The position numbers and the translations under genes are program-made. From the NCBI RefSeq assembly GCF_045291395.1, contig NZ_CP152342.1, positions 1,736,001 through 1,800,000 of the forward strand: 64,000 nucleotides of DNA, read 5' to 3'. Of this stretch, positions 51,873 to 59,937 are shown piece by piece (the stretch's first letter is position 1; each line of letters begins with the position of its first letter). The notes under the pieces were generated by a model. The model was given only the letters and a program-made list of their open reading frames with translations. It searched no databases and was not told the origin of the DNA. The DNA is from MR-S7 sp000400995 (GTDB lineage Bacteria > Pseudomonadota > Gammaproteobacteria > Burkholderiales > Burkholderiaceae_C).

Positions 51873-52740
51873 GGTATGTCATCAATCAACCCTGAGAAAG
51901 TGACGGGGTTACTGCCACTTACGCGAGCCACACCATGGATGCGGCCAGATGGATGGCCCCCAAGAAGTTACGAGCCGTCTTGTCGTAACGCGTGGCAATG
52001 GCTCGGTACTGCTTCAGACGCGCAAAGAAGTTCTCGATCAGATGCCGGGCCTTGTAGAGGTCTCGGTCATATTCGCGCGGCTTCTTGTTGGTCACCCGTG
52101 AAGGAATCACCACCGCCTTGCCCTTGCTCAGCAACGGCTCGATCAGCCGAGCATGGGCGTCGTAGGCCTTGTCGGCAAGGATGGTCTGGGCAGGTGTGTC
52201 CTTGAGCAGGACATCGGCGCCCTTGAGGTCATGCGCTTGCCCAGGTGTGAGGAGAAATCCTGTCGGATTGCCCAGCGCATCGACCGTGGCATGGATCTTG
52301 GTGCTCAGGCCGCCTTTGCTGCGCCCGAGAGCCTGCTTGTCCGGATCCCCCTTTTGCGCCAGCGCTGTGCTGATGGGCGCGCACGATAGTGGCGTCGATC
52401 ATCGCGTACTCGTTGTCCGCATCCTGTGCCAAGACATCGAACACCCGCTGCCATGCGCCGCTTTGGCTCCAGCGTGAGTGACGGGTGTGCACCACGCGGA
52501 AATCACCAAAGCGCGCGGGCAGATCCCGCCAGGGAATTCCTGCTCGGTATCGGTACAGCACTGCATCTACGAATAGCCGGTTGTCTTTTGCCGTCGCTCC
52601 GGGCTGCCCAGCCTGGCCGGGCAAGAAGTCCTTGATGCGCTCCCATTGCCCATCACTGAGGACATATCTTTTACTCATGGCCGCTACGTGGCGCTGGGGC
52701 TGTGAATTTCAACTGAAGGGACTTTGATTGATGACACGCC
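51873..52740. mobile_element. IS5-family insertion sequence (868 bp) with terminal repeats
   Basis: The ends are GGTATGTCATCAATCAA (51873) and, on the other strand, GGCGTGTCATCAATCAA (ending 52740). Both sides are flanked by CTAG (51869-51872 and 52741-52744), the target duplication expected of IS5-family elements. It carries one transposase in two frames on the minus strand. Complete in structure. Confidence 0.88.
51919..52678 (-). CDS. IS5-family DDE transposase in two frames
   Basis: The first frame, starting at 52678, encodes MSKRYVLSDGQWERIKDFLP and WRDLPARFGDFRVVHTRHSRW, up to the first Asp of the DDE triad in AMIDATIVRAHQ. The second frame, ending at 51919, continues with GDPDKQALGRSKGGLSTKIHA, the second Asp in ILADKAYDAHARL and the Glu in LIENFFARLKQYRAIATRYDK. 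The join is at AAAAGGGGG near 52358; the second frame is offset by +1 (or -2). This may be programmed frameshifting, as in IS5 subgroups with orfA/orfB, or a mutation. Confidence 0.85.
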
Positions 52741-52744
52741 CTAG

Positions 52745-53022
52745 TACGGCGTCAGTAGGCCAAGCCCATGCCGGCCAGCCTAGGAGGCGCGCTGGTCATC
52801 TTTAGCCATCCAGACAACGGCTCCAGGCAGCACGTAGCGAAGGCTGAAGATCCGCTACAAGCTCTTCACCAAAAGGATGCTATTGCGGCGTCGATAACGC
52901 CCGACGGTCCAGGTCGGCCGAATAGACCAGCGCAGGAATGACCATACCGCCCAGCGCCATCAGAATGAATGCGCAAAACGCCGATGACAAGCGGAACAGG
53001 CAAATGTCAGAACGCGTGGTAA
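52745..53022. other. Region after the IS element, with a hydrophobic fragment
   Basis: On the minus strand, about 52877-52990, a frame reads LSSAFCAFILMALGGMVIPA, then LVYSADLDRR and stops soon after. This looks like the end of a lost membrane protein gene, without a start. Nothing else was recognised. Confidence 0.3.
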
Positions 53023-53298
53023 CTATGGACGAGCGGCGAATTGGCCCTGCCTAACAGCTACGACGATGAGCAGCGCGACCGCTGCTGGTTCCGATGTGCA
53101 GAAATCGCTAGAGGGACGAGTGCGCTCCAACCAGGAATGGGGGCATGTGATGAGTTCTCCCGCTTGGTCTTCAAATATTGCTTGGTAGCCCGACCTGCGC
53201 GTTGAATTATTCCCTCCAGCATGTAGTAACACCTGCACAGCCTTTTCATAGGAGAAGTGGTGCCGAAATATTGCCTTCTCTAAATTAAGATTATTCAA
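53023..53298 (-). CDS. Small hypothetical protein (uncertain)
   Basis: This is a 91-aa open frame with an AAGGA about 12 bases before the ATG. It has no recognised domain. The N-terminal part (MNNLNLEKAIFRHHFSYEKA) looks protein-like, but the rest is of mixed composition, and an overlapping frame (53058-53249) is about as good. It may be a remnant. Confidence 0.25.
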   Translation of the reverse strand: MNNLNLEKAIFRHHFSYEKAVQVLLHAGGNNSTRRSGYQAIFEDQAGELITCPHSWLERTRPSSDFCTSEPAAVALLIVVAVRQGQFAARP

Positions 53299-53374
53299 TT
53301 CAATTATTTTCCTTGTTAATTAATATTCATTAATGTATGAAAATAATTTCAAATCATGTTGAATCTGATGTTTG

Positions 53375-54295
53375 CTAATGATTTTTTTCATCTAAAAGAA
53401 ATTTTCTCCTCTCTGTGATCTCGGTGAGGTAATGCTTGTGCTTTGCTTCTGAGTTTATTATGACATCAATAACTTCTGCCTGTGTTAAATCATACTCTTT
53501 GGATAAGGCCTTGAGCTTGGATATGGTTTTATTTGAGAGTAGTAAATTGCATTGTTTTTTGTCCTTTTCTTTTTCTCTTCGTTGCTGCTGATTCCATATT
53601 TTCCGAAAGCTTGAGCTAAAAAGCTCCTTGCTATGGTGATGTCTAAGTCTTGGATCATCCAGAATTGATAGCAATTCGTCGTAGTTTTCTGGTTTTTGAT
53701 AATAGGTGGTGATATCTGGGGATTTTCCATTTAGCCATTTCCAAAAAGAATCTATCTTGTCTTGTGTGTTTTCTTTTTCTATCCAGGAAAAATGTTGATC
53801 ATGGGAGCTGTATCCTTCCCAAATGCTTTTCAATATATTGTTTTGCATTACGAGGAGTGACGGATGATGGAATGTGGATGCCCAATAATCGAAAGCGGCT
53901 ACGCTTAAATCTCTTCTTTGAAGGTGAAAAGGGAAGTTAATGGGAGCTGTTGTCGGCGGTAACATCCCGGTTGTTATTTTTGAATTTATGTCTTCATTGA
54001 TTCTTTGTGTGATCCATTTGGTTTGCCGCTGGCTGTCTTTAATCCAGTTAAGATTTTCTATTGGAATGACTCGATGGAGCAATTTGTATTCTATTTCTTG
54101 TTTGATTTCCGGATGATTTGATAAGCAACTCTCTATTAATTCTTTTGAGCTATCTTTCATTTCTCGCACGTTTATGGAGATGAATTGTTGATCTAATTGA
54201 GCGAGCGAGAGCCAGATGAATGATTCGGCACGTCGAGATCGGTTGATGCTGTCAAGTATTGGAAAGGAACGGGCGTGCTGATCATGAACTGCCAT
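53375..54295 (-). CDS. Unknown 306-aa protein with possible C-terminal ribbon-helix-helix, AT-rich
   Basis: I do not recognise this protein. It has low GC, unlike the surrounding chromosome, so it is probably foreign. No signal peptide or membrane helix is seen. The N-terminal 230 residues are helical and polar (for example NWIKDSQRQTKWITQRINED and FSWIEKENTQDKIDSFWKWL). A charged linker (QQQRREKEKDKK) leads to QCNLLLSNKTISKLKALSKE, followed by YDLTQAEVIDVIINSEAK, which looks like a ribbon-helix-helix DNA-binding unit of the CopG/Arc type. It is divergent from an AlpA-like regulator. A replication, partition or regulatory role for a small mobile element is an inference. Confidence 0.7.
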   Translation of the reverse strand: MAVHDQHARSFPILDSINRSRRAESFIWLSLAQLDQQFISINVREMKDSSKELIESCLSNHPEIKQEIEYKLLHRVIPIENLNWIKDSQRQTKWITQRINEDINSKITTGMLPPTTAPINFPFHLQRRDLSVAAFDYWASTFHHPSLLVMQNNILKSIWEGYSSHDQHFSWIEKENTQDKIDSFWKWLNGKSPDITTYYQKPENYDELLSILDDPRLRHHHSKELFSSSFRKIWNQQQRREKEKDKKQCNLLLSNKTISKLKALSKEYDLTQAEVIDVIINSEAKHKHYLTEITERRKFLLDEKNH

Positions 54296-54599
54296 ATTTA
54301 TTTCCTGAGTTAATTCAGAGTCAAAAAAGAAATATTTTAGACGAAAATTATGAGGGTTCTAGAAGCATTCTTGAAGTAAGGAAGTTCTTCTTTCGCGGTG
54401 TCAAAGGGCGGTATCCCATGATACACATGCTTTTCTGCTGTGGATAGCTCAATGGTACGACGAGCGCTCCTCCGGGGAGAAGTGGACATTCTGCAGAGTG
54501 TATGTTGAGAGTGCGAATGTCACTGGTCCGATCTGATATAGATGGGTGAAATTTACTTGTGAAGTGAATGCTTTGTACGAACCACATGAGTTACAAAGC
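54296..54599. other. Divergent intergenic region upstream of the AlpA-like gene
   Basis: It should contain the promoters of the 306-aa protein and the AlpA-like gene. A GATAGCTCAATGGTACGAC segment near 54445 resembles a tRNA D arm, but no tRNA could be folded. No other element was recognised. Confidence 0.45.
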
Positions 54600-54785
54600 A
54601 TGAAAATACTAAGACTGCCTGAAGTGATTTCTCGAACAGGCTTGCCTAGATCGACGCTGTACTTGTACATAAAACAGAATCAATTCCCTAAACAAGTTAA
54701 GATAGGAGTTAGATCCGTAGGCTGGATCAGAACGGAAGTGGAAGAGTGGTTGTTTCAAAGAAAAGAACAACGGGATGCTTGTTAA
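54600..54785 (+). CDS. AlpA-family DNA-binding regulator
   Basis: This is a 61-aa small regulator with a MerR-like wHTH: ILRLPEVISRTGLPRSTLYLY, then GVRSVGWIRTEVEEWL. AlpA proteins activate genes of P4-like prophages and integrative elements, often the integrase or excision genes. The ATG at 54600 is preferred; the frame extends 18 codons upstream. Low GC, like its neighbours. It lies between the unknown 306-aa gene (divergent) and a YagK/YfjJ-like gene. Confidence 0.88.
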   Translation: MKILRLPEVISRTGLPRSTLYLYIKQNQFPKQVKIGVRSVGWIRTEVEEWLFQRKEQRDAC

Positions 54786-54902
54786 ATTTCCTATTTTTAT
54801 AGAGCGATTTTTCCCTTGATTTAAGGTGTTTTCTTGGGAGATCTGCAGCTTATCACCCTTGAGTATGGGGTTGCTTGCTGTGTTTATAAATAGGTATTGG
54901 TA

Positions 54903-54940
54903 GTATTAATTAATAATTAATATTAATTAATATTAATTGA
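54903..54940. repeat. AT-rich palindromic tract
   Basis: The segment is built from overlapping TTAATTAATATT units, many of them palindromic (for example TTAATTAATATTAATTAA). A shorter relative, TTAATTAATATTCATTAAT, is at 53315-53333, beyond the 306-aa gene. It could be a replication origin region, an AlpA or RHH binding site, or an H-NS target. Confidence 0.55.
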
Positions 54941-55004
54941 ATGACTGGGGATGAGTGCTAAGTAGGTGCTGGTGTCTTGCGATTTGATTATTTTTGAGGT
55001 GACT

Positions 55005-55667
55005 ATGAAATGCGAGAATATTTCTCTAAATAAAAATCATCATCTTTATGTGGGAAGGCAATATGAGTCGCTACCATTGATAAGTGGGAGTCAGCCAATG
55101 ATAAGGGAGTATCTGGAAGTTCTCAGTCGCGTCGTTGAAAACGCGATGGCGGAATATTGTAGGGTGTTTGCATTTAGATTTGATCTTCATATGCCTAAGG
55201 GCATCGAGGCTTGCTCTGTCGACTGGAATAATTCAATGATTTCTAGATTTTTGAACTCCTTGAAAGCTAAGATTAGGCACAATAGGAAGGCTGCTGAATA
55301 TGATGGATCTGTTGTTCATCAAACCAGAGTTAGATATTTTTGGGTGAGGGAGGTGGGTGATCTAGGGCGGGTGCATTACCATTTTGTAGTTTTGCTGAAT
55401 GGAAATGCTTTCAATTGGCTTGGCTTGTACCAATTGGGTAGAGAGAATATGGTCAACCGCATCTGGGAGGCTTGGGCCAGTGCACTGCATGAAACAGTGG
55501 AATGCGCAATGATGCTGGTGCACTTTCCCGTGAACCCTACATACAACCTTTTTCGCAGCGACCCTGCAACGATTGCAGCATTCTTTCAGCGTGCGAGTTA
55601 TCTGTGCAAAGCCAGGACCAAACAGTATGGTTTAGGTCACCATGGCTATGGTGCGAGTCGAGGTTGA
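55005..55667 (+). CDS. YagK/YfjJ (inovirus Gp2-like) family protein
   Basis: This is a 220-aa protein of the YagK/YfjJ C-terminal domain family, found in cryptic prophages and integrative elements and related to inovirus Gp2. It has FAFRFDLHMP, the central RYFWVREVGDLGRVHYHFVV with an HYH (HUH-like) motif, and MVNRIWEAWASAL. A role in replication or mobilisation by an HUH-type step is suggested by the motif, but not established. The ATG at 55005 follows GAGGTGACT; a GTG at 54966 is an alternative. AT-rich N-terminal half, GC-richer end. Confidence 0.85.
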   Translation: MKCENISLNKNHHLYVGRQYESLPLISGSQPMIREYLEVLSRVVENAMAEYCRVFAFRFDLHMPKGIEACSVDWNNSMISRFLNSLKAKIRHNRKAAEYDGSVVHQTRVRYFWVREVGDLGRVHYHFVVLLNGNAFNWLGLYQLGRENMVNRIWEAWASALHETVECAMMLVHFPVNPTYNLFRSDPATIAAFFQRASYLCKARTKQYGLGHHGYGASRG

Positions 55668-55814
55668 TTGAAAGTATTTGAAAGGCGATTTAACGCAGTT
55701 AGAGAATTTGATTCAAACAAATTTCAGTCATATATCCCATTCATGAGTCTGTTGCAGTCCGCCGTCTCCTACGCGCACTGCAGCAGCTCCTTTCCCTCTT
55801 TCAAAGGAGTCCTC

Positions 55815-56039
55815 ATGATCCCAGTGTCTTCTTCCCCTTTAGAAAACCTCGCGGCCTTCGGGCTCACCTTCATCGTCGGGGTCTTGGCGGCCTTGTCGCT
55901 GACCACCTACTACCGGCGTGTCAAAGGCGACGCATCCGCCTATCGTTGCCGCTATCCCCCGGAGCCGAACCCCCCGCCGATGGACGCCACGGGCGCCTGC
56001 GCTGCCCAAGCGCCCCAGCGGGGAGCCGCGCCATCGTGA
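55815..56039 (+). CDS. Small membrane protein of the accessory module
   Basis: This is a 74-aa protein with one strong membrane helix (about 10-32, LAAFGLTFIVGVLAALSLTTYY) and a polar Pro/Ala-rich C-terminal tail. The ATG at 55815 follows AAAGGAGT. The frame is open upstream but that part is not protein-like. The stop overlaps the GTG start of the next gene (GTGA), so the two are coupled. Function unknown; it lies at the head of the DUF932-YqaJ module. Confidence 0.7.
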   Translation: MIPVSSSPLENLAAFGLTFIVGVLAALSLTTYYRRVKGDASAYRCRYPPEPNPPPMDATGACAAQAPQRGAAPS

Positions 56040-56470
56040 CCTCGCACCCCCGCGGCTGGGACCTGCATGCCCCCCACGGCATGGAGGATGACGAGCCCGG
56101 CGATGGATATGCATGCGCCGGGGCAGGACAGAGCCTTCAGCCCGGCACCTGCCATCCCCCGTGCTGCAGCCATTGCCGCTCCACGCGCGTGCAGCGCCGC
56201 GAACTGGCAGGGCGCGCCAGTGCCTTGCTCGGCCTGCTCGCCGGCGGGCTGGGCGGGAGCGTCAAGGCGATAGAGACCATGCGGCAGTACGCACCCGATA
56301 TCGACAATGCCCAGGTGCGGTGGATCGCGCTGCTGTCCGCGGCCCTGCTGGGCGCGCTGGCGGGCGCGACCACTGGCTGCGGCATCGGCGCGGCCTTGGG
56401 CGAGCGCATCGATACCCATGTATGGCCGCGCTATCGCTGTCTCCAATGCGGCGGGACCTTCACCGCCTGA
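56036..56470 (+). CDS. Cys-motif membrane protein with glycine-rich helices
   Basis: This is a 144-aa protein with a Cys-rich N-terminal part (CHPPCCSHC, about 40-48), two Gly/Ala-rich membrane helices (ALLGLLAGGLGGSV and LLSAALLGALAGATTGCGIGAAL) and a C-terminal YRCLQCGGTF. The four-cysteine pattern suggests that zinc or another metal is held close to the membrane. The GTG at 56036 is used because it overlaps the upstream stop; an ATG at 56082 also starts a plausible protein. Function unknown. Confidence 0.65.
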   Translation: MTSHPRGWDLHAPHGMEDDEPGDGYACAGAGQSLQPGTCHPPCCSHCRSTRVQRRELAGRASALLGLLAGGLGGSVKAIETMRQYAPDIDNAQVRWIALLSAALLGALAGATTGCGIGAALGERIDTHVWPRYRCLQCGGTFTA

Positions 56471-56509
56471 TCCCCCGCACGCCACCTTTCTTCATCTTTG
56501 AACGAGCCA

Positions 56510-56543
56510 GCCAGCGCGCCTTCCGCGGTGCGCTGGCTTTTTT
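56510..56543 (+). terminator. Terminator before the DUF932 gene
   Basis: GCCAGCGC (56510-56517) and GCGCTGGC (56530-56537) form a stem with a 12-base loop, followed by six T. It ends the transcript of the two small membrane proteins. Confidence 0.8.
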
Positions 56544-56570
56544 GTTTGCTTTCTTCCAAGGACTCTTTCC

Positions 56571-57560
56571 ATGTCCCACCTCATCGACACCATGGCCTAC
56601 ACCGGCCAAACCCCCTGGCACCAGCTGGGCCACGCCCTGCCCAAGCGCCAATCCATCGACGTCTGGGCCCAGGCCGCCGGCATGCACTGGCAGATCCAGG
56701 AAACCCCCGTGCGCTACCTCGCCACGGAGCATGGTGGCGCAGGCGCTTCCTCCCTGTACGGCGAGGCCCTCGAATTCCCCGAGCAAAAGGTCCTCTACCG
56801 CAGTGACACCCAGGCCCCCCTGTCCGTGGTCAGCCAGCGCTACAAGGTCGTGCAGCCGCGCCAAGTGCTGGAGTTCTACCGCGACCTCTCCGAAGTCGCC
56901 GGGTTCGAGCTGGAGACCGCCGGCGTGCTCAAGGCCGGGCGGCGCTTCTGGGCCCTGGCGCGCACCGGCAAATCCACCGCCCTCAAGGGCAACGACCTGG
57001 TGCACGGCTACCTGCTGCTGGCCACCTCGTGCGACGGCACCCTCGCCACCATGGCCATCCCCACCAGCGTGCGCGTGGTCTGCAACAACACCCTGGCCGT
57101 CGCCCTGCAAGGCGCCAACCAGGCCGGCGCCGTCCGGGTGCCGCACTCCACGCGCTTTGACGCCCAGGCCGTCAAACGGCAGCTGGGCATCGCCGTCGGC
57201 CAGTGGGACAGCTTCATGTACCGCATGAAGACCCTGGCCGAGCGCAAGGTCAAGACCCACGAGGCCATGAACTACTTGCTCAAGGTGATCTGCCAGAGCG
57301 AGCAGCCCGGCGAAGGCACCGGCCTGGCCAACGAACGCGCCCTCAAGAAAGTCCAGGCCCTCTACGAAGGCCACGGCCGCGGCGCCGAGCTGCAGGCGGC
57401 CAAAGGCACCGCCTGGGGACTGCTGAGCGCCATCACCGAGTACGTCGACCACGAGAAACAGGCCCGCAGCCAGGACAACCGCCTGGACAGCGCCTGGTTC
57501 GGCCAGGGCGCGGCCATCAAGCAGCGCGCCCTCGACCACGCGCTGCAGCTGGTGGCCTGA
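56571..57560 (+). CDS. DUF932 domain-containing protein (phage/plasmid-like)
   Basis: This is a 329-aa protein of the DUF932/TIGR03299 family, common on plasmids, phages and integrative elements next to recombination genes. Family segments include TPWHQLGHALP near the N terminus, VVSQRYKVVQPRQVLEFY and VRVVCNNTLAVAL. The biochemical role is not established. ATG at 56571 follows AAGGACTCTTTCC. YqaJ follows, which suggests a part in DNA repair or recombination of the element. Confidence 0.92.
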   Translation: MSHLIDTMAYTGQTPWHQLGHALPKRQSIDVWAQAAGMHWQIQETPVRYLATEHGGAGASSLYGEALEFPEQKVLYRSDTQAPLSVVSQRYKVVQPRQVLEFYRDLSEVAGFELETAGVLKAGRRFWALARTGKSTALKGNDLVHGYLLLATSCDGTLATMAIPTSVRVVCNNTLAVALQGANQAGAVRVPHSTRFDAQAVKRQLGIAVGQWDSFMYRMKTLAERKVKTHEAMNYLLKVICQSEQPGEGTGLANERALKKVQALYEGHGRGAELQAAKGTAWGLLSAITEYVDHEKQARSQDNRLDSAWFGQGAAIKQRALDHALQLVA

Positions 57561-57600
57561 GCTGCGGCGCTTCGGCGCCTTCCATTCCTTCCCAACTCTC

Positions 57601-57644
57601 GCACGCGCTGCGGATCTTCCCCTCAGAGGGGAGGGTCCGCGTGC
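57601..57644 (+). other. Hairpin between DUF932 and YqaJ genes
   Basis: GCACGCG (57601-57607) pairs with CGCGTGC (57638-57644), with an inner stem CCCCTC/GAGGGG. There is no T tract, so it may be an mRNA structure or attenuator rather than a terminator. Confidence 0.6.
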
Positions 57645-57672
57645 CTGTGCGCCTCTATTGCAGGAGAACCCC

Positions 57673-58680
57673 ATGTCCACCCCCGACCCCCATCCCCCAT
57701 CCATTCCCCGCCCACGCCCCGCACTGCGCCTGGTCTCCACCCGCACCATGGAGCGTGGCGACTGGCTGCGCCTGCGCCGCGAAGGCATCGGCAGCTCGGA
57801 TGCCGCCGCCGCCGTGGGCCTGAACCCCTACCAGTCCCCGCTGGAGCTGTGGATGCACAAGAGCGGCCGGGCCGAGATGCTGCCCCCCGATCCCGAAGAC
57901 CCCAGCGGCCCCACCTACTGGGGCGCCGTCCTGGAGCCCATCGTCGCCGCCCACTACACCCGCACCACGGGCCACAAGGTGCGCCGCGTCAACGCCGTGC
58001 TGCAGCACCCCCGGGTGCCCTGGATGCGCGCCAACATCGACCGCGAGGTCGTCGGCACGCAGGACGTCCAGATCCTCGAATGCAAGACCACCGGGATGAA
58101 CGGCATGCGCCTGTGGCGCGAGGGCGTGCCGCACTACGTGCAACTGCAGGTCATGCACCAGCTGGCCGTCACCGGCAAGCAGGCCGCCGACGTGGCCGTG
58201 CTGGTGTGCGGCCAGGAACTGCGGATTCACCGCATCGAGCGCGACGAGGCCCTCATCGCCCGGCTCATCGCGCTGGAGGAACGGTTCTGGGACCATGTGC
58301 AATCCGACACCCCGCCCCCGGCGGACGCCTCGGACAGCAGCGCCCAGGCCCTGCGCAGCCTGTACCCGCAGGACGCGGGCGACACCGTCGACCTCTCGCA
58401 GGACGAAGCCAGCAGCCAGGCCTTCGCCCAACTGCTGCAGGTGCGCGAACTGCTCGCCGGCTGGCAAGCCCAGGAAGCCCTGCTCAAGCACCAGATCCAG
58501 CAACGCATGGGCACCGCTTCCCATGCACGCCTGGCGGGCGGATCGGTGAGCTGGAAACGCGCCCAGGCCCGCCAGGAGTTCGACGCGGCCCGCTTCATCC
58601 AGGACCACCCGGACACCGCTGCCGCGTACCTCGCCAGCAAACCCGGCACCCGCCGCTTCCTCGTGCACACCGATGGGTAG
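57673..58680 (+). CDS. YqaJ-type viral recombinase / lambda-exonuclease-family nuclease
   Basis: This is a 335-aa nuclease of the YqaJ family (PD-(D/E)XK fold). It has the entry motif GIGSSDAAAAVGLNPYQSPL, the Glu in GAVLEPIVAAHY, the Asp in MRANIDREV and the catalytic ILECKTTG, followed by YVQLQVMHQLAVTG. It degrades double-stranded DNA ends to prepare single-strand annealing. The ATG at 57673 follows GCAGGAGAACCCC. No single-strand annealing protein is clearly present nearby; the next gene may take that place, but this is not shown. Confidence 0.92.
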   Translation: MSTPDPHPPSIPRPRPALRLVSTRTMERGDWLRLRREGIGSSDAAAAVGLNPYQSPLELWMHKSGRAEMLPPDPEDPSGPTYWGAVLEPIVAAHYTRTTGHKVRRVNAVLQHPRVPWMRANIDREVVGTQDVQILECKTTGMNGMRLWREGVPHYVQLQVMHQLAVTGKQAADVAVLVCGQELRIHRIERDEALIARLIALEERFWDHVQSDTPPPADASDSSAQALRSLYPQDAGDTVDLSQDEASSQAFAQLLQVRELLAGWQAQEALLKHQIQQRMGTASHARLAGGSVSWKRAQARQEFDAARFIQDHPDTAAAYLASKPGTRRFLVHTDG

Positions 58681-58764
58681 GAGCGGGCAGAGCGGCCCAT
58701 CGCAGGAATCCTTACCGATCCCCGCGGTGCATTCCTCTCCCACACCCACCTCACCCACCTCACG

Positions 58765-58792
58765 GCCCCTCCCATCGCGGGAGGGGCTTTTT
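58765..58792 (+). terminator. Terminator after the YqaJ gene
   Basis: GCCCCTCCC (58765-58773), ATCGC loop, GGGAGGGGC (58779-58787), then five T. The next gene starts 17 bases beyond. Confidence 0.88.
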
Positions 58793-58836
58793 ACTTTGGA
58801 GAACACCATGATCAAAGGACTGATGCTCACACCCCC

Positions 58837-59937
58837 GTGGTGGGGCGCATCTCGATTGGCCGCACCGTCGAGCGTCAAGGCCGGCGCCTGCCGGAAAAAG
58901 ACGACGAATTCACGCTCACCACCCAGGTGCAGACCCGAAGCGGTTGGGCCTTGCACCCCCTGGATGGCGTATTGCGCGCAGAGCTGCAGGAGCGCGCCTT
59001 GATGGCCACCGGCATCGAGGTCAAGGAGCTGCCCGGCACCGCCGATGCAAAGTCTCGCGCTCGTAAGAAAGAAACCGCTCCAACCCAGGCAGCCCAGGAA
59101 ACCGCACCGCCAACGGCTGCCGCACCCCATGCCCACACCAAGCTGCGCAGCATTCCCGTGCGCCTGCTGTTCAACGACCCCGGCCTGAACCTGCGCGCGA
59201 GCTACACGCTGTTCGACCGGGCCACGGCCCGGCCCCTGTGCGTGGGCGACGGCCAGCACTGCAAGCGGGTGACGCACACCGGCGTGGAAAGCCTGCCCTG
59301 TCCCGGGCCGGACCACTGCGCGCTGGGCATCGAGGGCGGCTGCAAGCTGTTTGGGCGCTTCAACGTGCGCATCGACCATGCGGCCAACCAGGGTGACGCG
59401 CTGAGCACCTTCGTGCTGCGCACCACCAGCGTGAACACCGTGCGCACGCTCATGGCGCGCATGCGCTACCTGCATGCGCTCTCTGGCGGGCTGCTGGCCT
59501 TCCTGCCGCTGGAGCTGCGCCTGCGGGGCAAGTCCACGGCGCAGTCGCACCGCGCGCCGATCTACTACGTGGACCTGGGGCTGCGCGCGCAGATGCCGCT
59601 GGGCCTGGCCGTAGTGCAGGCGCGCGAGGAGCGCGAGCAGGCACGGGCGGGCGGGCTGGACCTCGAGGCGCTGGAGCGCGCTGCGCGCGAGGGCTATGCG
59701 CTGGGGCTGTTCGAGGAGACCGGTGAGGACGCCTCGGCGGTGGTGCAGGAGTTCTATGGGCAGGGGAAGGACGCGCAAGCGGGGGCGCAAATGGAGCAGG
59801 GGGAGCAGGGCGGCAGCGCCCCGCAGATCCCAGGGGAGCCGCAGCGCTCGGAGCTGGCGGCGCGGCTCGAGGAACGCATGCGCCGCGCGCAGATCCCGCC
59901 CCTGGCTTCTCCACCCGAAGGCGAGCGCCATGGCTGA
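58837..59937 (+). CDS. Cys-rich putative metal-binding protein of the recombination module, N terminus frameshifted
   Basis: This is a 366-aa frame. Its family ('hydrolase or metal-binding protein' of integrative elements) normally starts MIKGLMLTPPVVGRISIG. Here the ATG at 58809 encodes MIKGLMLTPP and then shifts frame in a run of five C (58832-58836); the correct continuation, VVGRISIGRTVERQG, is in the frame given here. A full gene would be 58809-59937. A Cys/His cluster (CVGDGQHC, SLPCPGPDHC, EGGCKLFG, residues about 135-170) suggests a metal site. The C-terminal part is charged. Function not established. The next gene overlaps by eight bases. Confidence 0.82.
   Translation: MVGRISIGRTVERQGRRLPEKDDEFTLTTQVQTRSGWALHPLDGVLRAELQERALMATGIEVKELPGTADAKSRARKKETAPTQAAQETAPPTAAAPHAHTKLRSIPVRLLFNDPGLNLRASYTLFDRATARPLCVGDGQHCKRVTHTGVESLPCPGPDHCALGIEGGCKLFGRFNVRIDHAANQGDALSTFVLRTTSVNTVRTLMARMRYLHALSGGLLAFLPLELRLRGKSTAQSHRAPIYYVDLGLRAQMPLGLAVVQAREEREQARAGGLDLEALERAAREGYALGLFEETGEDASAVVQEFYGQGKDAQAGAQMEQGEQGGSAPQIPGEPQRSELAARLEERMRRAQIPPLASPPEGERHG

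Noticed and set aside
54436..54510. tRNA-like sequence (GATAGCTCAATGGTA)
   Set aside because: A D-arm-like segment is present, but no acceptor stem, T loop or convincing anticodon stem could be paired.
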